DNA of 64,000 nt, taken from assembly GCA_019426215.1 (NCBI GenBank), contig CM033394.1, forward strand, positions 18,806,195-18,870,194, given 5' to 3'. Made by a program: the position numbers and the translations under genes. The notes beneath the pieces were generated by a model that saw only the letters and a list, made by a program, of their open reading frames with translations, was not told the DNA's origin and ran no database searches. Positions 1-12,532 of this stretch are shown piece after piece. Positions within the stretch are counted from its first letter, which is position 1; each line of letters begins with the position of its first letter. Source of the DNA: Buddleja alternifolia (lineage: Eukaryota; Streptophyta; Magnoliopsida; Lamiales; Scrophulariaceae).

Positions 1-1147
1 TGTCGTAATTCAAATAAGAAAAACAAAATGTATAACCAGTCTTAACTAATATAGGAATGGAAACAATATTCTTAAGCCCCTTAGGAAAAACTAAAACATT
101 ATTTAAAACAATGAATGTCCAGAATTCAAATTAAAAGAAGTAGATCCAATCCTAGTAGTTGTGACGCTTTCCCCGCTGCGTAATTTGGTCAGCACTTCTT
201 GTCAACCCAACATTCCACTTCTCTCCAGATCCTGATCCACACAACACACATGAGCACTAGCCACTGAGTCTAGAATCCATGAAGTAGAAAAAATGATCAT
301 AGAAAGTTCCATACCTTTAGCGCCCTTGCCTAATTTAGGATAATTCCACTTCCAGTGGCCAAGCTCACTGCGCTCGAGACATCTATCCGTATTTTTAAGT
401 CTTTTGCTCTTATAAAACCCTTGAGCCTTTCCCTTGCCCTTTTGAACACCCCCTTTTGCTCCTAGCTCGCCAGCCTACCTTTTGATTTGCCGCCTTCTTC
501 TTAGACTTGGACTTCTTAGGTCCAGAAAAGATGACTAAGGCAGTTTCCTTTCTCATTGGTTTCATTTGAGATTGTGTAGTAACCAACTTGTTCATTAGCC
601 CTGCTAAATTGCACTCTATCTCATTGTAGTTAAAGTTAACCACAATTGGGAGAAGGAATCAGGAAGAGACTGCAAGATTAATTCAGTTTAAAGGGTGGCG
701 TTCATGGTGAAGTCGAAAGCCCCAGTTGCTCAATCCTCGATACTATATTGAGGACATGATCACCAACCTTCTCACTTTCTTTCATCTTAGATCCAAAGAG
801 CTCTTTCGATATCTCATATCTTGCAGTTCGACTGTGCTTACCATAGAGCTTAACCAGGTGTGCCAGGATAGCTCTTGAAGTGGGCATCTTATTGTGTGAC
901 CTTCGAAGTTCATTGGTCATAGATCCTAGCATGTATCCCCTAACCTGGACATCGTCCTTGACCCATTTTTCATGGAGACTTCTTTTTCACTAGCACGTGT
1001 CCTAGCTGGAGCCACCGGGATATCAGCCTCCAATACGTAACCCAAAGATTCCATATCGAGGACAATCCTCAAATTTCTCAGCCAGTCCACACAATCGGCT
1101 CCATTCAGGGTATTCTTTTCGTGTAGAATTGAAAGTCTGTTTTTCAT
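1..1147 (-). pseudogene. Copia A: gag and protease remnant
   Basis: Minus-strand Ty1-copia gag runs from an ATG at 1147 down to about 310, and the start of the aspartic protease lies below it. The gag N-terminal part (1147-926), middle part (932-702) and C-terminal part (643-410) lie in separate frames, so the gene is broken. The zinc knuckle near 310-385 keeps the GH core but has lost cysteines. The protease signature near 265-285 reads Asp-Ser-Val in place of Asp-Ser-Gly, so the catalytic motif is damaged. The fragment is closely related to 20995-22383. It runs off the left edge of the window, so the rest of pol is not seen. Family assignment is secure; activity is excluded by the breaks. 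Confidence 0.85.
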
Positions 1148-2218
1148 ATTTGAGAGAGATAAACAAGAAAATAACTGTAGAAATAAACCAGATTTAGATT
1201 ACTTGTAATTTACTTAACCAAGAAAAATTAAGAACTTTAAAATTTATCTTGGCTTCCACTGTATTTTATGAATCCTACACTCCCATGCAGAAATCGGGAT
1301 TCATCATTGGCATCAATTCCACAGTGGGTAAGGAGGTCTTCAATTAATTTAATAGATCGCAACCTAACCAATTTCTGGCCCATTAATTATTTAAAGTGAT
1401 GTCTTACATCAATTTATCCCATAAATGTTTCAATACCTTTCCCCATAGTTTACCAAGCCAGAACCTAACCGATTTCTAAGGTCATGAACTATTCGAGTTC
1501 ATTCCCACTAACTCCTTTACTCTAACATTTGAATTTCACATTGCAACCTAACTGATTTCTGGGGTGAAATATGAATCAACTAAGGCATCTCATGCACTTA
1601 ATAAATTTCAAATTATTTCCAAATGCATAACTCCCACAACTGGGAAGCATTACACATTTGTAGTAATTTTAATTTTAATAAGCTTAGTGGAGGGCGAGGA
1701 TGTCCCACATCCTTTATTAACTCGATATTATTTAATTGGGAGAATTTATATTGTCAAAAGTCTGGTCTCACTTTGCACATTCGTCAATTTATATAGCGCA
1801 ATTATTATAAATTGAACATGCATTAATTTATACTACTAATAAACATGTCTATCAGTATACATAAATGGAATTAAATAATTAAAATCATCACACTCAATCA
1901 TGGACTTTTACTAAAGGGCCGGAGCCAATGGGCCATCACAAAAAGGTGAAAAATGAAACTTATCTAATCTTCATGGGCTTCTCGTCTCCACCAGTCTTGA
2001 ACTATTGTATTACAATGCTTTCAAACAACCAATACATTATTTCTAAGAAAGCAATAAATAGCCTCAATCCCGGCTTTACAACCCATAAAAAGAAAGGTAC
2101 ATCGAATAAAGTCTAAGTCCATGATCGGTGTTTCCATCACATAAGACATGCTCGCAACATTTAATACATGCTCACAATAATAAAACACTTATATTGATTA
2201 TTTAGAATTTTAGTCCTA
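1148..2218 (-). other. Copia A leader (5' UTR between LTR and gag)
   Basis: Non-coding AT-rich sequence between the gag start and the LTR that begins at about 2219. Positions 1260-1800 match the leader of copia C at about 48540-49015, with the same order of short phrases. This identifies it as a conserved part of this copia family and not unique DNA. The primer-binding site expected just left of the LTR is too decayed to call. Confidence 0.7.
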
Positions 2219-3928
2219 TTGTGATTCGGTCCAGCAGAATAATATTTTAATCCGAATCACACCCGAGAATCCAATTCGGGGATATTCATGATATTTAACA
2301 TATTGATCAATTGACGAGAATTGACAAGAGTAATCGAATTACCTTTTTCGTCTACTGAATCTCAAAATATCAGCAGCAGCCCAAGACTCCTGCCTCTAGA
2401 TAATCACGCAGAAGAAAAATTCTCCAAGCGATCTCCTCCTCGGCAACTATTGCAGGCTGCTAGAGTCGATGGAGAGGATGGGATATTTGTTTCCTAATGC
2501 TCTAGGTTTATTTTGGCTCTGTGTCAGATTCTAAAACAATGACTTGTCTCTTTGGAGTTCTGACACTGACTGATTACTTATACCAAGTAAAACACTCCCC
2601 CAGGGTTACACAGTGAGGGGTGGCCGAATTGGCCTTTTCAGATGGGTTTCTGGCTTTGTTTTTACTTAGCCCATGTGTAATTAATTAAATCAAAGTCCAA
2701 TCAAATTGGTAATTAATTAATTACATTAATTTCGTTAATATTAATCAAATTAATATAATTCAACTATAAATTAATTTCCAATTAATTTAACTTATGAATT
2801 AATATGATTTAATTAATTTATTTAATCCAATTAAATATCTTTAATTAAATCATGCCATCTATTTTGTCAGTCAATTCACATCAAATGTGATTTTACCAAA
2901 ATACCCTTAATTAGCTTAAGGAAATATTCCTTTTCTTTATATAGCGTGACTCTCTAGGATCGATTCAATTGGCAATGGGAGGATTCCAAAGGATAAGGTT
3001 GTCACCTAGCCAACACCGTGGAACCAAATCGTAACCCAATTGAAAATGAGATGATCACGTCATCACGAACCTTGACTTCGAATACCATATGTGTATAAAC
3101 TCTTCACCGACGTGATCCGATTAAGTAAGAGCCATGGTTTAGTCAAACTCATAGAACTTGATACTGTACTTAGAATCATAATAATGTGAAATTACTAAAC
3201 TACCCTTAGTGACAAACACTAGATAGTTTGTATGCTTTGGCCGAAGACTTATAATTCCAATTACTTACGATCGTGCAGGTCACACGCTCGTTTATTATCA
3301 AGATGGTGAATCCTGTTTTGGAAAGTTATCTTATAACATCGAATGCACTATTGGATCCTACTTCGAGGTCAACCCCACCTATCAGGTGATACGGGTCTAA
3401 CTACTCGGATAACATATCCAATACTACAAGAATGTTATAAATGACTCCTCGGGTCTAAAGTTCACACATACTATCGCATTCTTAATCCCAATCATGACTG
3501 CTAGAGAGTAAATACCCATGTGATCGAATTAATGCGAGTAGAGTTCAAATATGTTAATTCCATTAATCATATTTATGACACCAGCTCCCACTATCTAATT
3601 AGTGTACTACTGGCATTTTCTTGTCAAAGAAGGTGTCATACGAGTTGAATATTAATGCCCAATTAATATTCGCTGACTCACGAACTCCCAGTTTCAGAGA
3701 TTAATTACTGGACTGTTCCAGTGCCTCCTCTTGTCCATAAGAGGTGGAAAGTCTATCTTGAAATCTCTTAAACTAATTTGTTTAATACAGTTAAATGCCA
3801 TTAGATTTATATGAACAAAATCAAAACCTTTATTCTATAAATAGAAACATGAAACGTTTTGTACAAATAACTTATCTAAGCCCTACTCAATCTCATTCCT
3901 CATAAGCATTGAGGGCATACACCTAACA
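2219..3928 (-). repeat. Copia LTR shared by elements A and B
   Basis: About 1.7 kb, minus-strand sense. In + strand reading it starts near TGTGATTCGG and ends ...CCTAACA at 3928. It is collinear with the LTRs at 24560-26169 and 43828-45534, for example in the phrase near 2950-3010 on a Gly-rich reading shadow and the GAGGGCA...AACA end. A TATATAAAG-type box lies on the minus strand at about 2936-2944. On its left is a gag leader, and on its right a polypurine tract followed by RNase H. It therefore serves as 5' LTR of A and 3' LTR of B. The exact left end is uncertain by a few bases. Confidence 0.8.
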
Positions 3929-3945
3929 ATCTCCCACTTGCACTC
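3929..3945 (-). other. Polypurine tract of copia B
   Basis: Immediately inside the LTR end, the + strand reads ATCTCCCACTTGCACTC. Its complement is a purine-rich primer (AAGTGGGAGAT) that would prime plus-strand DNA synthesis. The same sequence follows the LTR of copia C at 45535. Confidence 0.75.
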
Positions 3946-4782
3946 AACGCCAATCGCTATGGTATTTGATTCTCATTTTCTCAAGATGTTTATCTAGCAC
4001 CGCCTATGATAATGGCTTGGTGAGTGGGTCAGCCACGTTTTCGGCTGAGGCTATTTTCTACACTGCTATATCGCCTCTTCCAACGATTTCTCGTATTATA
4101 TGATATTTCCTTATCGTGTTTAGATTTGTTGTGAGTCCGTGGTTCTTTAGCTTGCACAATTGCTTCATTGTTGTCACACTATAGTGGCAACGGCATTTCC
4201 ACGCTAGGAACCACTCCAAGTTTGACTATGAACTTTCTCATCCAAATAGCTTCTTTGGCTGCCTCAGAGGCCGCCACATATTCTGCCTCCGTTGTGGAGT
4301 CAGCAGTTGTGCTTTGCTTGGAATTCTTCCAAGACACTGCTCCTCCACATAGTGTGAATATGTACCCAGAGGTAGATTTAAGGTCATCCGGATCAGATTG
4401 GAAATCTGAGTCGGTGTAACCATCCACCTCAATTCTCCATTCCCATATATTAGTAGCATATCTTTAGTTATTCTTAAGTACTTTAAGATACACTTCACTG
4501 CTGTCCAGTGAGGCTCCCTCGGGTTAACTTGAAACCTACTTACCATGCTCACAACATGTGCCAGATCTCGCCTTATGCATAACATCACGTACATGAGACT
4601 ACCCACAGTGGATGCATAGGGTATATTCCTCATTTCCATTCTATCTTTGTCCATTTGGGGACTCATAGATTTGGAAAGATGAATGCCATGTCTCATGGGC
4701 AAAAGTCCTCCCTTAGAGTTATGCATTTGATATTTCTTAAGGACTTTCACTAGGTAGAGGGCTTGGGAAAGACCAGTCATTC
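3946..4782 (-). pseudogene. Copia B: RNase H and C-terminal RT remnant
   Basis: On the minus strand, 4780-4430 encodes the C-terminal part of reverse transcriptase (Gly-Leu-Ser-Gln-Ala start, VGSLMYVM region). Then 4427-4179 encodes RNase H with YTDSDF, STSGYIF and the STTEAEY motif. Below 4168 the RNase H end continues in shifted frames with an HNKSKH-like phrase. RT and RNase H are in different frames, so the gene is broken. The reading stops abruptly at 4783, where the Sirevirus LTR begins. The missing upstream half of RT is not found anywhere in the window. Its integrase, protease and gag most likely lie at 20995-22383. Confidence 0.85.
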
Positions 4783-6352
4783 TGTTAGGAAATTCATGTT
4801 AGATGTTTTGATGATGACAATTAAGACTTTATGTTAGACCCCAAAACATGTAAGTTTGATTTTAATACAAATCATGTATAAGCTTTGAAGCGTTAGATTT
4901 GTAATAGGCTTTATAGGCTTTGTTTTGTTTTTATTCTAGATTGTTAAGCTAAGTAGTCTTAGGCTGAGCGTCTGATAATTTCTGAGTGAGTTTATCAGTG
5001 GTAAAAGTTTAAAAACTCAAGCGTCTCAAGTTTGAATGAAGATAAAGTCTCCAAGCGTCCAAATGACCAGCTATATCAAGTGTCACCTTATAGGATAGAA
5101 GTGATTCAAGGATGGATAAGCGTCCATCAATGACTGATTTACCTTAATATATTTCTAAGTCCGGAAGGAGTTTTATGCAAATATTCTCAACGCATTAAGT
5201 GCCAACGGGCATTTCATTCAAATGCATTAAATGCCGATAAGAGCATTAAATGTGATAAGCACTTTCAGACGTACGGAGAAACCACCCTATTGGACTGTCA
5301 ACTATTCATAGACTGCAGCACCAACTTTTGTGCAGCAGATTTTCAGGAAAAAGGACAAAAGTTGTTCACTCGCGGAAGTGAGAGACACGCGTCTGTGCAT
5401 GTGTCAAACGGACACTTTCTCCAAGAATGCCTATAAATAGGACTTCAACAACAAGCCATATATACAATCAATTTCCAAGCCAAATTGTTGTTGCATTGAA
5501 GTCTCATTCCTTAAACTCTCAGAAAAGTCAGAATATTCAAGAAAACATTCTCTTTGCTTTTCTTCAATTCCTGAGACAGTCAACCAATATCTCAAATATT
5601 CTTTTCAAAGAAACCACATTACTATTGAGATATTTCCTGTTGTTTGAACTTCATCAAAAACAAACAAACCGTTTAGAAAATCCCATCCAAGCCTCGCGAT
5701 CTGTGTGAAGTCGAAGTTGGATACTTGCATTATTTCTCGGTGAAAGAAGCAAGGGGATTGAAGTGATTTGGAGCAGAAATCTGTGTGATCAAGGAGCTCA
5801 AGTCATCGACATCTATCTCTCCCTAATTTGTAGAAGATTCTGTGTGATTCTTTGAGAACCATTTTAGTGGATTGCCTCTAAGTGTTCAAGGAGAAGAAGG
5901 ACGTAGTTGGGATTATACCACCCAACGAACCTTACAAATACCGTGTCATTTACTTTACAGTCAATTCTCTTATCTATCATATCATTGCATAAATTGATTA
6001 AGTAAAACACAATCAAACGCTAAACAACTAAGAAACAACTTGTGACGCTAAAGATTTCCAAAAAGAGAAGACTCTAAAATTATTCCGCTGTGCTAACACT
6101 AATTAAAGAACTGAATGCTTAAACCTACTTGGTTAAAGTATTCAAATCCTGAAGTCTAAGTTAACACTCTAAAAACAGTCTTCATCAGACGCTTAGCCTA
6201 AGAGACTATATTTCAAGTAAACGCTCGGTCAAGCGTCTACATTTCAAGCGTCCAAAACCATTTTAATACGAAACTTTTTGAAGTCGAAAAAGACTTCAGG
6301 GTCTATTCAACCCCCCCTTCTAGACCCTTTCGTATGCCACTTGGGACCAATA
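4783..6352 (+). repeat. 5' LTR of the Sirevirus-type element
   Basis: It starts TGTTAGGAAATTC at 4783 and runs to about 6352, just before the primer-binding site at 6355. The element inserted into RT codons of copia B, whose reading ends exactly at 4782. A TATA box lies at 5431. The LTR shares the repeated AAGCGTC phrases found throughout the internal region. Its last bases read ATA in place of the usual CA, so the right border is uncertain by a few bases. The likely left target duplication is CATTC (4778-4782), but the partner is deleted. Confidence 0.8.
5431..5439 (+). promoter_or_regulatory. TATA box of the Sirevirus LTR
   Basis: CTATAAATAG sits about 650 bp into the LTR. It is the best core promoter match there, and transcription would run rightward into gag. 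Confidence 0.6.
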
Positions 6353-6354
6353 AG

Positions 6355-6368
6355 TGGTATCCGAGCGG
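6355..6368 (+). other. Primer-binding site, initiator Met tRNA
   Basis: TGGTATCCGAGCGG lies two bases beyond the LTR. It matches the 3' end complement of initiator Met tRNA (TGGTATCAGAGC) with one mismatch, as usual for plant copia elements. Confidence 0.8.
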
Positions 6369-6453
6369 TTAAAGTTGAAGTTTAAAAATTTCCAAGCATA
6401 ACTGCTTGTCTAGATCCTTCTTCAGAATCTAGTTGTTTTTAAAAAAAAAATTT

Positions 6454-8682
6454 ATGGCATTTGCTAAAGTTCCCAAACTGACTGAGTCGAATTATGACAC
6501 ATGGAAAGTCAAAGCATATACATATCTTTGTTCAAGTGATGATGGCATGTGCGATATTATTTCAGATGGGCCAATCAAAATATATAAAGTTATCACAAGA
6601 GCGCCTGGAGCCACAGAAGACACTCCGGATGGTTACGTTGAAAAACCGAAACAATAATGGTCTCCAGATGAGCATCGAAGAGCAAATTTGGACAATGTTG
6701 GTCGGAATGCTCTGTATACAGCTATTCGTGATAATGATGATCTATTCAACAAGATGAAGTCATGCAACACAACTAAGGAAATCTGGGATAAGTTAGCCAT
6801 GATCTTTGGTGGTTCAGCTCAGATTAAAGAGATCAAACTTTCCATTGCCAAGGAAAGGTTTAACAGCTTTAAGATGTTGACCAATGAGACTCTAGAGCAA
6901 CTGGACATAAGATTCACATCTCTTGTTACGGAACTCTCATCCTTAGGTATGAATTTACAGAACCGAGAAATGGTGGTCAAAATCTTTAGAAGTCTACCTA
7001 GTAGATTCTTCATGAAGACAATAGCTATGAGAGAATCAAATATGTTGGATCGCCCAACTCCAGAAGATGCTTTTTCAGAGCTCAAAGAATTTGATTTTGA
7101 GTTGAATTCGGCTAGTGATGCAGTGAGCAGTCCAGTAATTGAGTCTGGAGCGCTCGTAGCATCAATCAAGGGTAAATCGGGTAATAAAGGAAAAGATTCA
7201 GATATCAGTGAGGAAGAGGAGTTGGCCTTGCTAAATAGATTCAGAAAGTTCTTGAGATATGAAAAGAAAGAAAATAGTCCTAAGCATCAAGGACAGAGTT
7301 CATATCAAGCGCCCGCTCCAGTACAACAACAGTACCAAGCGCCTCAATATTCTGTTCCTTCACCCCAAGCGCCTGCTCAATACCAAGCATCTACTCAAAA
7401 TCTCTCAGCGCCCATGGTCTCAAAACCACACACTGCAAGGTTAACAAGTGAACAAAAGATGAAAACTAACCTTTGTTATAATTGCAGAAAACCAGGGCGC
7501 TACCAGGTAAATTGCCTTTATCCAAATGTATCCAAGCCCTCAAGGCAGGATTATGTGGATAGAAACCAATTCAGGAGCAACCTTCGTCAACAAGGTTTGC
7601 TAGCGGAATCAGAACCAACATCCGCACCTGAAGATTTGGAGTCTTCAGAGGAGAGTAGTGATGATGATGAGCCAGTGGATGACTCAGCGCTTACTTGTCT
7701 CATGGCCAGAGATGATGAAGTGTCTCCTGAGGAAAACATTGAGATATCTTACCCTCTTTCTTATGATGAATTACTTGACAAAGTTAATGAATATTATAAA
7801 GATTGTCAAGATGCCGCCAAAATATATCAAAATGATCTCGCTATTATCTCATCACTCACATGAGATAAAGTAACGCTCAAAGCAGAGTTGAAAGTTCAGC
7901 AACAATGCATTGAGAAGAACCAATCACTTGAGAGTGAGATTATTCAATTAAAAGGCGATCTTGATATAATAGTCAAGAGAGATGTTGATCTGATCGCTAG
8001 ACTTTCCAAATCAGAGCAGCTCATCTCATCATTATCAAAAGCTTAAAGAAAGTTGGATAATGTGACTGAGGTAACAAGAATGTTTGGTGAAAAGACCGGT
8101 TTAGGATGCAATAAATTCGGTAAACAACCAAACAAACCTAATGTTACGGCAAACAACAAAGGAAAGGGTGTTTTCTTTGTTGAAGAAGGTTCACAAGGTC
8201 AAACACAAAATGAACCAAGCAACAAAGGTATGAGGTCAAATGAGAAAGCCAAAGCTGACTCAGGCAAGGGAAAGGCGAAAGCAAATGATTCACAAAGAAA
8301 GGTTCATCCAAACGCTCCAAAGGCTAAGGATAAACCTAATCACTGTGAGTCAAACGCTAAGCGTCCAGCATCAAAAGTGCACCCCAAGCCAGCGCCCAGG
8401 AAATACCAGCGTCAATATCCACAGAGGTCTAGATCATATTATCGCTACTATGATGATTATGATTATGATTACTATTATAATCAAGGATATTATTATACAC
8501 CCAAAAGACACACACAACACAATGTGAACAAAAAGCACACACAACACAATGTGAAACCCAAAAAGGCCAATATTCCTACAATGAAGACTAGGCAAATATG
8601 GGTTCCTAAAGTTCTAATTCAAACTAACAATGTTACTAATGTTAAAGGACCCAAGCAACAATGGGTACCTAAACAGAAATAG
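6454..8682 (+). pseudogene. Sirevirus gag with long basic C-terminal extension
   Basis: The ATG at 6454 begins MAFAKVPKL, the usual gag start of this lineage. One frame runs to 8682 but is cut by three in-frame stops at 6655-6657, 7861-7863 and 8044-8046. The order is: UBN2-type capsid domain (about 6490-7110), a Gln/Pro/Ala-rich linker, and a zinc knuckle at 7471-7515 (CYNCRKPGRYQVNC). An acidic segment follows (7620-7680), then a coiled-coil stretch of alternating Lys/Glu/Leu (7790-8050) and a Lys/Arg/Tyr-rich tail. The knuckle has Arg where the zinc-binding His belongs. The long tail is typical of Sireviruses. It would package element RNA, but this copy is not functional. Confidence 0.88.
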
Positions 8683-8719
8683 AACTTCCCTTTTTGAGTG
8701 GAGGTACCTAGAGCTAGAG

Positions 8720-9019
8720 CCGATACATCTGTGTGGTACTTCGATAGTGGATCGTCAGGCACATGACTGGTTCCAAGGATCTTCTGATCAACTATCGAGC
8801 TGCCAATGGTCCTCAGGTTGTATTTGGTGACAACTCCAAATGTAAAACCAAAGGTATAGGTAATGTGCATAGGGGGAACATCATGATAAGTGATGTTTAT
8901 TATGTTGAGGATTAAAGCACAATTTATTAAGCATAAGTCAACTTTGTGATAAAGGCTTTGAAATCATATTCTCAAGCGACTGTTGCTATATAAATGATGC
9001 TAAGACTAAGTCTACTAAA
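8720..9019 (+). pseudogene. Sirevirus protease remnant
   Basis: A short stretch at 8726-8760 encodes WYFDSGSSG, the aspartic protease active site with an intact Asp-Ser-Gly. It is followed by a frame change and then HMTGSKDLL and a FGDNSKCKTKGIG phrase up to about 8880. From 8900 to 9019 the frame is again broken. The protease would cleave Gag-Pol. The frameshift directly behind the active site disables it. Confidence 0.8.
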
Positions 9020-10100
9020 TTGAAAGGAAAAAGAACTAACAACGTATATTTGGTAGATTGGGTTTCAACATTTGATAACAACCCAACATGTTTTGTTGCT
9101 AAAAATGAATCTAAAATGGGTTGGTTATGGCCTAGAAAAATGAATCACCTCAACTTTAAGACAATCTCTCAGCTTATAAATCTAAATCTCATAGAGGGAT
9201 TACTAAAAGGACCATTTCACAGGGATCGCCTTTGTGATGCTTGTCAAATGGCCAAACAAGTCAAGTCATCATTCCAGAAAAAACCTAATCTATCTACCTC
9301 TAAAATACTTGAACTACTTCACATGGATTTGTTTGGACCTGTTCACACGCTCAGTGTAAGCGGTAAAAAGTATACTTTGGTGATAGTAGATGATTTCTCT
9401 CAATTTACTTGGGTGGAATTTCTTTCATCCAAAAATGAGACATGTGACAAGTTAACAATGTTTATTCGGCAACTTCAAACATTGAAAAATCTTAAGGTTG
9501 CAAGAATAAGAAGCGATCACGGTATTGAGTTTACTAACAAGATTGTTGAGAAGTTTTGTGCAGAGAATGGAACACATCATGAGTATTCAGCTCCCAGAAC
9601 TCCCCAACAGAATGGTGTTGTTGAGCGCCGGAACAGAACGCTCAAGGAAGCCGCTAGGACTATGTTAGCAGAGTCCAAGCTTGCTCCTAGGTTTTGGGCC
9701 GAAGCGATCAATACTGCATGTTATACTCAAAACCGTTGCATGATCAACAAACAGCATGGGAAAACTCCATATGAACTATGAAAGGGACGTAAGCCAAATG
9801 TTTCATATTTTCACGTCTTTGGTTCTAAATGCTTTATCCATAATAATGGATCCCAAAGCCTAAAGACATTTGATCCTAAAGCGGATGAGGGAATCTTTCT
9901 AGGCTACTCCAAGAATGGAAAGAATTTTCGCATCATAAATAAGATCAAATCGAAGGTTGAGGAATCTATTCATCTTGTTTTTGATGATGCTAACCAAGAA
10001 CCAAGTAAGGTTAATATAAATGATGTAGGAGTTGAAGATCTATGTCATCAAGCGTCTAAGATCACCATTAATGATGACAGTGACGACGATGATGAGATCT
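9020..10100 (+). pseudogene. Sirevirus integrase
   Basis: This reads through the gag-pre-integrase zinc region and the catalytic core. The zinc domain has MNHLNF and CDACQMAKQ, but the first zinc-binding His is replaced (WPRKMNHLN). The three catalytic acids are visible: Asp in LHMDLFGP, Asp in IRSDHGIEF and Glu in QQNGVVERRN. A stop at 9779-9781 interrupts the frame just after the core. The same frame then continues with the KGRKP...FHVFGSKCF segment typical of copia integrase C-termini. Integrase would insert the cDNA; this copy is defective. Confidence 0.9.
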
Positions 10101-11925
10101 CAGTGCCACCTCCTAAGATTACTCATGAGGTTACTCTGGATAACAATGTAAGAAATGATGATGATCATGAAGGGGGTGATGATCAAGAGCAAACAAGGAT
10201 TTTTGAACTTGAAGCACCTACGCAAGAAGGTAGTCAATCGTCTGATCGTCAAGCGCCTGTTCAACCTCTTAACCCTTTCCAACCAGATAGACTATGGCTG
10301 CGTGTTCATCCACCTGAGCAGATTATTAGAGCGCCTGTTAGGACTAGAGCCGCTACATTCAATGAGGCCATGTTCGCAAACTTTCTATCTCAAATGGAAC
10401 CTAAGAAAGTGGATGAAGCGCTAAGTGATCCAAGTTCGATTGAAGCCATGCAAGAAGAGCTTAATCAGTTTGAGCTTAGTAAGGTTTGGACGCTAGTACC
10501 AAGACCAACTCACCAAGGAGTCATTAGAACTAGATGGGTTTATAGAAACAAGATGGATGAGAATGGCATTGTAATAAGAAACAAGGTCAGACTCGTAGCT
10601 CAAGGATATTGCCAAGAAGAGGGTATTGACTTTGATGAGACACATGCTCCTGTCGCCCGTCTTGAAGCAATCCACATGTTTCTAGCGTATCCAGCATTCA
10701 ACAAGTTTACGGTATATCAGATGGACGTGAAGAGTGCCTTCCTGAATGGTAAACTCCAAGAAGAAGTATATGTGGAGCAACCACCGGAATTCATCAACAA
10801 CCATGGTAAGGGTATGGTTTGCAAGCTAGACAAAGCACTTTATGGGCTTAAGCAAGCACCCAGAGCATGGTATGACACTCTCTCTATCTTTTTTATTGGT
10901 AAAAGCTTTTCAAAAGGCAGCGTTGATACATGTTGTTTAAAATTACCAATAACAAAGATATTCCCTTAGTCCAAGTTTTTGTTGATGATATTATATTCGG
11001 CTCTACTAACAAGCGTCTGTGTGAGAAATTTTCGAAAATGATACAAGAACAATTTGAAATGAGCATGATTGGTGAATTAACTTTCTTCTTAGGATTACTA
11101 GTTAAACAACTCCCTAATGGCATATTTATTAACCAAGCTAAATATACAAAAGATATGATTAAGAAATTTGGTATAGAGAATGCATCATATTCAAAAATTC
11201 CAATGAGCCAAACACTTAAGTTAGATAAAGATGAAAGTGGAAAGAAAGTTGATATCACTAATTATAGAGGTATCATTGAATCACTTCTTTATCTTACTGC
11301 CAGTAGACCTGATATTATGTTTTCGGTATGCATGTGTGCACGATTTCAAGCTGATCCTAAAGAGTCACACTTAATTGCTGCCAAGAAGATCCTTAAATAC
11401 CTAAAAGGCACACAAAATGTGGGCTTATGGTATCCTAGGGATTCTCTTTCTGAACTAATTGGTTACTCAGATGCAGATTTTGCACGTTGCAAAATAGATC
11501 GTAAGAGTACTAGTGGTACATGTCAATTTCTAGGTGATAGGTTAGTTTCATGGCATAGTAAGAAACAACAATCCATAGCTATCTCCACAGCCGAAGCTGA
11601 GTATGTAGCTGCATGAAGTTGTTGTGCATAAGTGTTATGGATGAGGCAACAACTTAGAGATTATGGTATAATCCTAGGTCCAACCCCCACTCATTCTGAT
11701 AACCAAAGCGCTATCGCCATGACTCAAAACCCCGTTCTCCAATCCAGAACTAAACATATTGACATTAGATACCATTTCCTTCGCGACCATGTTCAAAAGA
11801 AAGATATCTCCATGCACTTTATTGGAACCGACAAACAATTGGCAGATATCTTCACCAAAGCTCTCAACGAACAACGTTTTCTCACTTTGAGAAGTGAATT
11901 AGGTATGATTGATTTAAATGCTTAA
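10101..11925 (+). pseudogene. Sirevirus reverse transcriptase and RNase H
   Basis: RT begins after an acidic linker with WTLVPRP and [10 protein letters not shown], then [12 protein letters not shown] frameshift near 10900-10930 separates this from the second half, which carries the catalytic FVDDIIFGS (normally YVDD) and LTASRPDIMFSV. RNase H follows with YSDADFA, STSGTCQF and STAEAEYVAA. It is interrupted by stops at 11614-11616 and 11629-11631 before the last segment (HSDNQSAIAM, SRTKHIDIRYHF, DIFTKAL) ending at 11925. Domain order and motifs are diagnostic of copia pol. Three lesions make it inactive. Confidence 0.92.
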
Positions 11926-12532
11926 TCATTTTGCATCATACTTTATTAGACATATAATTTAGGGAAAATCCACTTGATTTATGTCTAAAAGATTCTCTTA
12001 AAAAAAAAAGGTTTGTACAAGTTATCAAATTTAGGGGGAACCTTAAAATTGTACTTGAATATAAACTATAAGCATCAATGATCAAAATATTCAGATGCAA
12101 GATCTTCAACGCTCAGTATTATTTATGCATAAAATATTAGATGCTCAAACATAAAAACGACTTTGATCTCAAGCGTCGATATTACAACAGTTATAATAAA
12201 TACCAAGAAGTGTTATACCAACCAGTGGTATCAGTTAAGCGTTGAACCAATTACATTCAACATTTAATATAAAAATGTTTTAAAAAGTCATGGATAAATT
12301 TTACACGCTTCTTGAAGTAGTGGATAGACTCAACAGTCTATTGTGTACTCTATTCACAGGCTTCTATCACATCAAACTGGCGGGTAATCAAAAACTTTTC
12401 AAAATGACGGTTCAAAGATAGCACGTGTTTGTGTACGTGTCAGTGTACCATCAGGCGCTTGTGTTACACTCTGAAAATGCCAAACGTTTTTAAAACTTTA
12501 ACTCGGATGTCAAATCTTTATATATGGGAATT
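11926..12532 (+). other. Post-pol spacer of the Sirevirus with polypurine-like tract
   Basis: Non-coding. AAATTTAGGGGGAA at 12027-12040 is a polypurine-like tract; extra copies of the PPT between pol and the 3' LTR are known in Sireviruses. TTTATATATGGG at 12517-12528 could be a TATA element for the envelope-like region, now separated from it by the nested element. The unit AAGCGTC/AAGCGTT, also common in the LTR, recurs here. Confidence 0.5.

Noticed and set aside
1564..1815. 83-residue plus frame, with a parallel at 48829-49011
   Set aside because: Lies in the conserved copia leader; the two copies differ by frame breaks and show no protein-like conservation.
4168..4419. 83-residue plus frame
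   Set aside because: Antisense shadow of the copia B RNase H.
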